A DNA stretch of 10,065 bases from an uncultured Actinomycetes bacterium (GTDB lineage Bacteria; Actinomycetota; Actinomycetes; S36-B12). Below the pieces are notes generated by a model. The model had not been told where the DNA came from. It ran no database searches and was given only the letters and a program-made list of their open reading frames with translations. Position 1 is the first letter of the stretch. Each line of letters opens with the position of its first letter. Positions 1 through 6,392 of this stretch are shown piece by piece. The DNA lies in assembly GCA_937902285.1 (NCBI GenBank), contig CALGTB010000218.1, forward strand, positions 1 to 10,065, in the 5' to 3' direction. The translations under genes and the position numbers were made by a program.

Positions 1-2
1 TG

Positions 3-3000
3 CACCGGCTCATCGCCGACGAGGCCTACCAGATCGGCGAGGCCGGTCATCCGGTCCGCACCTACCTCGACATCCCCACGCTCATCGAGACCGCGCTGCG
101 ATCCGGCGCCGATGCCGTCTATCCGGGCTACGGATTCCTGTCCGAGTCGGCGGTCTTCGCGCAGGCCGTCCTGGACGCGGGACTCGTGTGGGTCGGTCCG
201 ACGCCGGCGACGCTGGTGCTCACCGGTGACAAGGTGCGTGCCCGGGACTCCGCTGTCCGCGCCGGCGTCCCGGTGCTCGGTGCGTCCGGTCCCGTGGCGA
301 GCATGGACGAGGCACTCGCCGAGGCAGACCGCATCGGCTATCCCGTCTTCGTGAAGGCGTCGGGCGGCGGCGGCGGCCGCGGCCTCCGCCGGGTGGAGAC
401 CCCCGACGAGATCCGGCGCATCTTCGACGTCGCCCGTCGCGAGGCGGCCGCGGCATTCGGCGACGACACCCTGTTCGTCGAGCAGGCCGTCGTGCGACCC
501 CGCCACATCGAGGTGCAGATCCTCGCCGACTCGTACGGCGACGTGGTCCACCTGTTCGACCGCGACTGCTCGGTCCAGCGCCGCCACCAGAAGGTCGTGG
601 AGATCGCGCCAGCTCCGGGCATGCCGCGAGAGCTGATCTCCCGACTGTGCCACGACGCCATCACCTTCGCCCGCGAGGTCGACTACAGCGCCGCCGGCAC
701 GGTGGAGTTCCTCGTCTGGGCCGACCCCGATGCTCGCGCGGAGGCGCACGAGGCCGGCTACGGATACGCGTTCATCGAGATGAACCCGCGCATCCAGGTC
801 GAGCACACGGTCACCGAGGAGGTCACGGGCGTCGACCTGGTCCTGTCGCAGCTGCGCATCGCCGGAGGCGAGTCGCTCGCCGACCTCGGCATCTCCCAGG
901 CCGGCATCACCGTGCAGCGCAGCGCGATCCAGTGCCGCCTCACGACGGAGGACCCCGCAGACGGCTTTCGTCCCTCCACAGGGACGATCGCCGTGTACCG
1001 CAGCCCCGGAGGTCCGGGGGTGCGACTCGACGGCGCGACCTACGCGGGGGCCGACGTCACGCCGTTCTACGACTCGCTGCTCGTGAAGCTGACCACCAGC
1101 GGAGTCGACTTCGAGAGCGCTGCGCGCCGTGCGCGCCGCGCCCTGTCGGAGTTCCAGGTGCGCGGCGTCTCCACGAACGTCAGCTTCCTGCGCGCACTGC
1201 TGAGCGAGCCGGACTTCCTGTCCGGGGCGCTCACGACCTCCTTCCTCGACGAGCACCCCGATCTCGTGTCGGCGCAGCCCGGCATCACCCGGGGCGCTGC
1301 CTCCGGCCTGCTGCTCAGGCTCGCCGAAGTGACGGTCAACCGCCCCCACGGCGCCTCGCGAACGGTCGTGCGCGATCCCGCCGCACTGCTCCCGGCCGAC
1401 CCTCAGCCGTCGAGCCGACCCGCCATCACGGCCAAGGAGGTGCTCGACGGCTCCGGCCCCGAGGCCCTGGCGGCCTGGCTGCGCGGCCTCGAGCAGGTTG
1501 CGGTCACCGACACCACCCTGCGCGACGCCCACCAGTCGCTGCTGGCCACCCGCGTCCGCAGCCTGGACCTCGTCGCGGGCGCGCGGGCCGAGGCCCTGCT
1601 GCTGCCCGGCCTCTTCAGCCTGGAGTGCTGGGGCGGGGCCACGTTCGACGCGGCACTGCGGTTCCTCGGCGACGACCCCTGGGACCGGCTCAGCGACCTC
1701 CGCGAGGCGGCTCCTGGCGTCCTGACGCAGATGCTGATCCGCGGGCGCAACGCCCTCGGCTACGCCCCCTATCCCGACGACGTCGTCACGGCCTTCGTGG
1801 CCGAGGCGCGCGGGGCAGGCATGGACGTGTTCCGGGTGTTCGACGCGCTGAACAGCGTGGAGAAGACCCGGCCGGTGATCGATGCCGTCCGGCTCCATGG
1901 CGGATACGCCGAGGGCGCGATCTGCTACACCGCGGACGTCCTCGACCCCGGGGAGACGACCTACACGCTCGACTACTACCTGCGGATCGCCGACGCATAC
2001 GTCGCAGCGGGCGCCCACGGCCTGTGCATCAAGGACATGGCCGGCCTGCTCAGGGCTCCCGCGGCCACCGTTCTCGTGGAGGCGCTCCGCAGCCGGTTCG
2101 ACGTCCCCGTGCGCCTGCACACCCATGACACGGCCGGAGGACAGCTGGCCACCTACCTCGCCGCCATCGAGGCCGGCGTCGACGGGGTCGACTGCGCGTC
2201 CGCGCCGCTGGCCTCAGGAGGCAGCCAGCCCAGCCTCGGCGCACTGCTCGCCGCCACGCTCCACACCGACCGGGATCCGGCGATCGCCGGTGGCCTCGAC
2301 CTCGCCGACGCCGCGCTCCTGGAGCCGTACTGGACCGCCGTGCGCGACCTCTATGCGCCGTTCGAGGCCGGACAGCGCTCGCCCGCGACCAGCGTCTACC
2401 GCCACGAGGTTCCCGGCGGCCAGCTCTCCAACCTCCGGGCCCAGGCCGACGCCCTCGGCGTGGGCGAGCGGTTCGCCGAGGTCCTCGAGGCGTACCACGA
2501 CGCGAACCTGCTGCTCGGGCGCCCGGTCAAGGTGACGCCCAGCAGCAAGGTCGTCGGTGACCTCGCGGTGTGGATGGTGGCGGCAGGCGTCTCGTCCGAC
2601 GACCTCGTGGCCGACCCGCCGCGCTACGACCTGCCCGCGTCCGTCATCGCCTTCCTGCAGGGCCAGCTCGGCACTCCCGAGGGAGGCTTCCTCCAGCCCT
2701 TCACCACGCAGGTGCTCGCGGGGCGCCCCCCGCTGGCCGAGCCGGTGTTCAATGCCGACGACCGCGCCGCCCTCGCCGTCCCGGAGGCCCGGCGGGATGC
2801 ACTGACCCGGCTGATGCTGCCGGCCGAGGCCGCGGCCTTCGTCGCCGCCCGCCGCAAGTACGGCGACGTGTCGGTCCTGCCGACGCACGCGTACCTCTAC
2901 GGGCTGCAGGCCGGCATCACGGAGGTCATCGACCTCGCTCCCGGGCAGCAGGCCTTCGTCGAGCTCGACGCGATCGGCGACATCGACGAGTCGGGCAGGC

Positions 3001-3329
3001 GGAGCGTCCATCTGCGGGCCAATGGCCAGCCCATCGTCCTGCGCGTCGTCGACGAGAGGGCCCCCACCACCAAGCAGCCCCGGCCCAAGGCCGAGGCCGG
3101 GAATCCGGCCCACCTCGCGGCGTCGGTTCCCGGCGTGATCTCGGTCATCGTCACGGCGGGCGACGTCGTGCAGGCGGGCGACAAGGTCGCCACGATCGAG
3201 GCGATGAAGATGGAGTCGGCCGTGACCGCCGGCATCGCCGGTACGGTCGCCACCGTGCACGTATCCGACACGTCCCAGGTCGAGCCGGGCGACCTCGTCG
3301 TCACGCTGACCCCAGCCTCGACGGAGTGA
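3..3329 (+). CDS. pyc: Pyruvate carboxylase, 5'-truncated by the window edge
   Basis: This biotin enzyme carboxylates pyruvate to oxaloacetate using ATP and bicarbonate, an anaplerotic reaction in the cytoplasm. The reading frame is open from base 3 to the TGA at 3327-3329, giving 1108 visible residues. The family is usually about 1120-1150 long, so only the N-terminal start, roughly 40 residues, is missing. Visible domains in order are the rest of the biotin-carboxylase N-domain, ATP-grasp with a glycine-rich loop (residues 121-127) and EMNPRIQVEH (259-268), the biotin-carboxylase C-domain, the carboxyltransferase barrel, the PYC/OADA allosteric region, and a C-terminal biotinyl domain. The barrel shows DTTLRDAHQS from residue 503, the metal-ligand lysine in KDMAG (677) and HTHD (706-709). 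The biotinyl domain shows EAMKMES with the biotinylated Lys at codon 3207-3209. The single-chain order BC-CT-BCCP separates it from acyl-CoA carboxylases and from two-subunit oxaloacetate decarboxylases. No inactivating lesion was seen. The next gene starts at or within a few bases of its stop. Confidence 0.97.
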   Translation, partial: HRLIADEAYQIGEAGHPVRTYLDIPTLIETALRSGADAVYPGYGFLSESAVFAQAVLDAGLVWVGPTPATLVLTGDKVRARDSAVRAGVPVLGASGPVASMDEALAEADRIGYPVFVKASGGGGGRGLRRVETPDEIRRIFDVARREAAAAFGDDTLFVEQAVVRPRHIEVQILADSYGDVVHLFDRDCSVQRRHQKVVEIAPAPGMPRELISRLCHDAITFAREVDYSAAGTVEFLVWADPDARAEAHEAGYGYAFIEMNPRIQVEHTVTEEVTGVDLVLSQLRIAGGESLADLGISQAGITVQRSAIQCRLTTEDPADGFRPSTGTIAVYRSPGGPGVRLDGATYAGADVTPFYDSLLVKLTTSGVDFESAARRARRALSEFQVRGVSTNVSFLRALLSEPDFLSGALTTSFLDEHPDLVSAQPGITRGAASGLLLRLAEVTVNRPHGASRTVVRDPAALLPADPQPSSRPAITAKEVLDGSGPEALAAWLRGLEQVAVTDTTLRDAHQSLLATRVRSLDLVAGARAEALLLPGLFSLECWGGATFDAALRFLGDDPWDRLSDLREAAPGVLTQMLIRGRNALGYAPYPDDVVTAFVAEARGAGMDVFRVFDALNSVEKTRPVIDAVRLHGGYAEGAICYTADVLDPGETTYTLDYYLRIADAYVAAGAHGLCIKDMAGLLRAPAATVLVEALRSRFDVPVRLHTHDTAGGQLATYLAAIEAGVDGVDCASAPLASGGSQPSLGALLAATLHTDRDPAIAGGLDLADAALLEPYWTAVRDLYAPFEAGQRSPATSVYRHEVPGGQLSNLRAQADALGVGERFAEVLEAYHDANLLLGRPVKVTPSSKVVGDLAVWMVAAGVSSDDLVADPPRYDLPASVIAFLQGQLGTPEGGFLQPFTTQVLAGRPPLAEPVFNADDRAALAVPEARRDALTRLMLPAEAAAFVAARRKYGDVSVLPTHAYLYGLQAGITEVIDLAPGQQAFVELDAIGDIDESGRRSVHLRANGQPIVLRVVDERAPTTKQPRPKAEAGNPAHLAASVPGVISVIVTAGDVVQAGDKVATIEAMKMESAVTAGIAGTVATVHVSDTSQVEPGDLVVTLTPASTE
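3323..3326 (+). promoter_or_regulatory. Ribosome binding site deciding the UPF0303 start
   Basis: GGAG lies inside the last codons of the carboxylase gene. It sits 8 bases before ATG 3335 but only 2 bases before ATG 3329, which favours the downstream start. Confidence 0.5.
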
Positions 3330-3334
3330 TGTCC

Positions 3335-3814
3335 ATGCCCACGACCACCGGCGGCTACACCTCGGAGGCCCTCGCTGCGCAGGCGTCCGAGGTCGAGCTG
3401 GCAACGTTCACGCTTGCGTCCGCCATCGATCTCGGCACGCTGGCCACCGAGCGCGCCCGCGCCGAGGGCCTCGGCATCGTCATCGAGGTCCACCACCTCG
3501 GCAGGCTTGCGTACCGCGCGGCCCTGCCCGGCTCCCTTCCCGACTCCGACGACTGGATCGCGCGCAAGGCGCGCGTGGTCCGCCGCTTCGGCGCATCGAC
3601 GCTCGCCGTCCGCGTGCGCTACGAGGAGAAGGGCACCACGTTCGCGGAGGCGACCGGCCTGAGCGAGGCCGAGTACGCGCCGCACGGCGGCGGCTTCCCC
3701 ATCACCGTGACCGGCGTCGGCATCGTCGGCGAGTTCTACGCATCCGGCCTGCCGCAGGTGCAGGACCACGAGTTCCTCGTCGCCTGCCTGCGTTCGCTGC
3801 CCTCCCGCGCCTGA
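3335..3814 (+). CDS. UPF0303 / heme-degrading-domain (HbpS-GlcG-like) protein
   Basis: This small soluble protein (159 residues) has no signal peptide or membrane segment. It resembles the UPF0303 family, whose fold is related to GlcG/HbpS and is often annotated 'heme-degrading domain-containing'; its true function is not established. Supporting motifs are a DDWIARK segment (Trp about 74, Lys about 78), a Gly-rich GGGFPI segment around residues 118-123, GVGIVGEFYASGLP, and a closing DHEFLVACL with the DHE at about 144-146. The length matches the family. Two starts are possible. ATG 3329-3331 overlaps the carboxylase stop as TGATG. ATG 3335-3337 has GGAG at 3323-3326 eight bases upstream, so I prefer it; the difference is two residues. 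It is probably co-transcribed with, and translationally coupled to, pyruvate carboxylase. Whether the two share a function is unknown. Confidence 0.85.
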   Translation: MPTTTGGYTSEALAAQASEVELATFTLASAIDLGTLATERARAEGLGIVIEVHHLGRLAYRAALPGSLPDSDDWIARKARVVRRFGASTLAVRVRYEEKGTTFAEATGLSEAEYAPHGGGFPITVTGVGIVGEFYASGLPQVQDHEFLVACLRSLPSRA

Positions 3815-3827
3815 CCCGGCCCGACGA

Positions 3828-3846
3828 TCAGCCGGCTACAGGCTGA
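3828..3846. terminator. Possible short hairpin at the convergent gene ends
   Basis: TCAGCC (3828-3833) and GGCTGA (3841-3846) form a perfect 6-bp stem with a 7-base loop. The hairpin lies where the + strand gene ending at 3814 meets the - strand gene ending at 3836, and it overlaps the last codons of the latter. A second small inverted repeat, AGCCC-GGC-GGGCT, follows at 3847-3859. Neither has a T-run on either strand, so intrinsic termination is only a possibility; actinobacterial terminators often lack a clear T-tract. Confidence 0.3.
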
Positions 3847-4420
3847 AGCCCGGCGGGCTGGCGAGGTCGGGGTGGGCTGCGTCGAACGCCCGCACGCGCG
3901 CCAGGGTGCGCAGCCACTCGTAGTACAGCTCCTTGGCCGACAGCAGTTCGATGCCCTCCTCTGCGAGCCGCAGCAGGCCGAACCCGTGCGCCTCCCCCGC
4001 GGAGAACACGGCGTCCCGCACGACGACGACACGCAGTCCCGTCTCCCTCAGGCCGATCGCCGACTGAGCCACGCACACGTCGGTCTCCAGCCCGACCACG
4101 ACGACGGTGCGCCGGCTGCTCGCGCTCAGGGCGTCGAGGATGGCCGGATTGGCTGCCGCCCCGAAGGACGTCTTGTCGTGGGCCGGCGCCTCGCCGAGCG
4201 CCCGCCGGACGGCAGGGTCGGTGCGGCCGTTCGCCTCTGCGTCCTCCTCGGTCACGACCGACGGCACGTCGAGCGCCCGTGCCACCCCGCACACCCAGGC
4301 GGCCCGGTCGAGCGCGCGACGCAGGGCGACCCGGTCGACATCGTCGCGATGGTCGCCGTAGAAGCGGTCCTGGGCGTCGATGACGAGCAGGACGCTGTCG
4401 GCGACGTCGATATGGGGCAC
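3836..4420 (-). CDS. Isochorismatase-like cysteine hydrolase
   Basis: This is a member of the isochorismatase/nicotinamidase superfamily of cytoplasmic hydrolases that use a Cys nucleophile with Asp and Lys. With the GTG start at 4418-4420 the protein is 194 residues, the usual size. The triad is visible: Asp15 in LLVIDAQDRF, Lys83 in AHDKTSFGA and Cys116 in GLETDVCVAQSA. The frame stays open upstream to 4588, but that extension overlaps the end of iolB and has a Pro/Arg/Ser-rich composition typical of an out-of-frame shadow. The GTG lies 7 bases after the iolB stop and right before the conserved first strand, so I chose it, although its ribosome binding site is poor. It is the last gene of the inositol operon. 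The substrate cannot be read from sequence: amide, isochorismate-like or other small-molecule hydrolysis are all possible, and no step of the standard inositol pathway needs such an enzyme. Confidence 0.88.
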   Translation of the reverse strand: MPHIDVADSVLLVIDAQDRFYGDHRDDVDRVALRRALDRAAWVCGVARALDVPSVVTEEDAEANGRTDPAVRRALGEAPAHDKTSFGAAANPAILDALSASSRRTVVVVGLETDVCVAQSAIGLRETGLRVVVVRDAVFSAGEAHGFGLLRLAEEGIELLSAKELYYEWLRTLARVRAFDAAHPDLASPPGFSL

Positions 4421-4427
4421 GACCGGA

Positions 4428-5312
4428 TCAGCCGCGGCGCGCGGGCAGGGCCGACGTGAGCGGCAGCCGGGGATCCACGGGCTGGTTCGCCCAGGACTCC
4501 CGCACCCACGCGTGGCGCGGGTCGTCGCAGATGCGCCAGGCACGCTCCGGCCCGCCGCCGGCCATGGCGTTGAGGTAGTAGAGGTCATAGCCCGGGGCCG
4601 CGATCGATGGACCGTGCCACCCGTGCGGGATCAGCACCACGTCCCCGCTGCCCACCTCCGCGAGCACGTCGATCGGCCGCTCGTCAGTGCCGTAGACCCG
4701 CTGGTACGCCAGTCCGGGACCGCTCGGGCCCTCGGCCACCTCGAAGTAGTAGATCTCCTCGAGCGCCGTCTCCCCGTCGCGCTCCTCGTCGTGCTTGTGC
4801 GGGGGGTACGACGACCAGTTCCCCCCGGGAGTCAGCACCTCGCAGGCGATCAGGCGGTCGGCCTCGAAGGTCTCGGGGGTGCACAGGTTGTTGACCTGCC
4901 GGGATGCCGAGCCCGTTCCGCGCAGCTCCACGTTCACGTCCGCGGCCGCGACGTAGCGGAAGGGCAGCGAGCGGCCTGCGCGGGCGGCCGGAAGCGCGAA
5001 TCGACCGCCGGAGGCGCTCGTGATCTGCACCTCACGATCACGGCCGGCGTAGGCGAAGTCGCTCACGGCGGTGAAGACGCTCGCCCGGCCCCGCAGTTCC
5101 GCCTCGTCGTCACCGCATCGCACGACCGCCGACCCGGAGAGCGGCAGGACGAGCACCTCGTTCCCCTGGGTCTCAAGGCTCACGGTCTGGCCCGCAGCCA
5201 GCTCGAGCACCCGCAGGCCCGTCCATCCCCAGCCCGCGTTGTAGGGGGTGACGTCGACGAGCACCGGACCCGCCGCCTCCGCCCGTCTCACCAGGCTCCG
5301 CTCGTCGGTCAT
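4428..5312 (-). CDS. iolB: 5-deoxy-glucuronate isomerase
   Basis: IolB converts 5-deoxy-D-glucuronate to 2-deoxy-5-keto-D-gluconate, the step after IolD in myo-inositol breakdown. The 294-residue protein is a double-cupin of the KduI/IolB family, slightly longer than typical IolB proteins of about 270. The metal site is visible as SSYPPHKHDEE (His172 and His174), followed by ALEEIYYFE (Glu185/Glu186), and IPHGWHG (His230 and His233). Early conserved stretches include TPYNAGWGWTGLRVLEL, and the C-terminal half carries DLYYLNAMAG. The ATG at 5310-5312 is preceded by a very strong GAGGAGG, itself overlapping the stop of the upstream transaldolase-family gene. The close spacing on both sides places iolB as fourth gene of a - strand operon. 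The name rests on strong motif agreement plus the adjoining iolD. Confidence 0.95.
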   Translation of the reverse strand: MTDERSLVRRAEAAGPVLVDVTPYNAGWGWTGLRVLELAAGQTVSLETQGNEVLVLPLSGSAVVRCGDDEAELRGRASVFTAVSDFAYAGRDREVQITSASGGRFALPAARAGRSLPFRYVAAADVNVELRGTGSASRQVNNLCTPETFEADRLIACEVLTPGGNWSSYPPHKHDEERDGETALEEIYYFEVAEGPSGPGLAYQRVYGTDERPIDVLAEVGSGDVVLIPHGWHGPSIAAPGYDLYYLNAMAGGGPERAWRICDDPRHAWVRESWANQPVDPRLPLTSALPARRG

Positions 5313-5316
5313 GTGG

Positions 5317-5323
5317 CCTCCTC
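5317..5323 (-). promoter_or_regulatory. iolB ribosome binding site overlapping the upstream stop codon
   Basis: The - strand reads TGAGGAGGCCACATG. The TGA (5322-5324) ends the transaldolase-family gene, and its last two bases begin the GAGGAGG Shine-Dalgarno of iolB, four bases before the ATG. Ribosomes finishing the upstream gene stop directly on the iolB initiation site, which suggests coupled translation. Confidence 0.8.
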
Positions 5324-6392
5324 AGCCGGGGTTCGGCAGCGTGACATCGCGCACGAGTGCCTCGAGATCGCTGTTCGCCGCCAGGAACTGGCGCAGCGTC
5401 CGGCGCGTGGCTCCGAAGTCGGTGAACTCGCCCGGCGTCAGTCCGTCCTCGTCGTACGCCTTCCGGAACTCGCCGAAGTTGTCGTAGAGCGAATCGACGA
5501 TCGCCGGGGCGACGGGATCCTCCAGGCGGGGAGTCGGCTCGATCCCGCTCCGGTTCAGGCGCTCCTGCCAGCCGAAGGGAGGCGAGATGACGACGTTGCC
5601 GCCGATGAACTCGCTCCAGTGCATGTGGTTGCGGAACGCAGCCGAGAGCAGGCGCGTGCGGTAGCCACGCGCGACGTAGATCTCGTAGGCCTTCTTGAAG
5701 ACCGCGACGCCCGCCCACTCGAGATGGCCGGGGTCGACGGTGATGCCGTCGCGCTCGGCGACGACCCGCAGCCAGTCATCGAGGCGGCCCACCATGATCG
5801 TGCACACCGGTCCCATCGTGCTGACGTCGAGCCCCGCGGCCTCGCGGCGGCGCAGTCCGCGCTCGACGGCCTCGCCCACGGCGAGGGCCTGCGGCAGCGT
5901 GAACGACACGGTGGCGTTGATGCTCACGCCCCGGTAGGTGGCCTCCTCGAATGCGGCCGCCCCCTCCGTGGTGACCGGGATCTTGACGATCATGTTCGGG
6001 GCAAGGCCGCTGAACTGGACGGCCTGCTCCACCAGGGCCGCCGTGTCCCGGTAGAGCCGAGGATCGGTCTGGATCGACAGGCGCCCGTTCACGCCGTGCT
6101 GCTCGTCGTACGTCGGCTCGAGGAGCCGGGCGGCCTCCACAGACAGGTCCTTCACCATCTGCCAGCCGATCTCGTCCTCGGTGGCCGTCGGGTGTGCGGC
6201 AGCGAACTCGCGGATGCGCGCCTGCCACACGGGCAGGTCGGCCTTGAGCGCTGACAGGGCGATCACCGGGTTGCAGGTCGCCCCCACGGCGCCCCACCCG
6301 ATGGCCTGCGCCAGCTCTCGCGGGTCGGCCGAGTCGTTCCAGAGGCACGTCGGCGTGGTCCGCGTCATCCTCAGCAGCGGCGATTCGGTCAT
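5322..6392 (-). CDS. Transaldolase-family protein with a Gln in place of the catalytic Glu
   Basis: This 356-residue protein is a class I (Schiff-base) enzyme of the transaldolase family. By eye alignment with E. coli TalB it keeps the N-terminal Asp (Asp20), the TCNP segment (39-42), the Schiff-base lysine Lys137 in NMIVKIPVTTEG, Thr161 in INATVSFT, and the phosphate-binding arginines Arg203 (VGRLDDW) and Arg254 (AAFRN). Two active-site positions differ: the TalB Glu96 position is Gln108 (GRLSIQTDPRL), and the Phe178 position appears to be Met200. Gln at the first position is the state I recall for fructose-6-phosphate aldolases, so an aldolase rather than a transaldolase is possible. The ATG at 6390-6392 forms an ATGA overlap with the iolD stop and has GGAGG at 6398-6402; an in-frame upstream extension to 6518 lies within iolD and is rejected. 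The position between iolD and iolB argues for a role in inositol catabolism. Family is certain; reaction and substrate are not. Confidence 0.9.
   Translation of the reverse strand: MTESPLLRMTRTTPTCLWNDSADPRELAQAIGWGAVGATCNPVIALSALKADLPVWQARIREFAAAHPTATEDEIGWQMVKDLSVEAARLLEPTYDEQHGVNGRLSIQTDPRLYRDTAALVEQAVQFSGLAPNMIVKIPVTTEGAAAFEEATYRGVSINATVSFTLPQALAVGEAVERGLRRREAAGLDVSTMGPVCTIMVGRLDDWLRVVAERDGITVDPGHLEWAGVAVFKKAYEIYVARGYRTRLLSAAFRNHMHWSEFIGGNVVISPPFGWQERLNRSGIEPTPRLEDPVAPAIVDSLYDNFGEFRKAYDEDGLTPGEFTDFGATRRTLRQFLAANSDLEALVRDVTLPNPG

Noticed and set aside
2214..3404. A 396-codon - strand open frame antisense to pyruvate carboxylase
   Set aside because: Arg/Gly/Asp-rich shadow with no motif; it covers the conserved carboxyltransferase and biotinyl domains of the real gene.
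4421..4588. Longer start for the isochorismatase-like gene
   Set aside because: It would overlap the end of iolB by 161 bases with shadow-like composition, and the conserved fold begins just after the GTG at 4420.
4380..6254. A 624-codon open frame on the + strand antisense to iolB and the transaldolase-family gene
   Set aside because: Low-complexity Arg/Pro/Ala/His-rich translation without recognisable motifs. It mirrors genuine, motif-rich genes on the - strand, as is usual in high-GC DNA.
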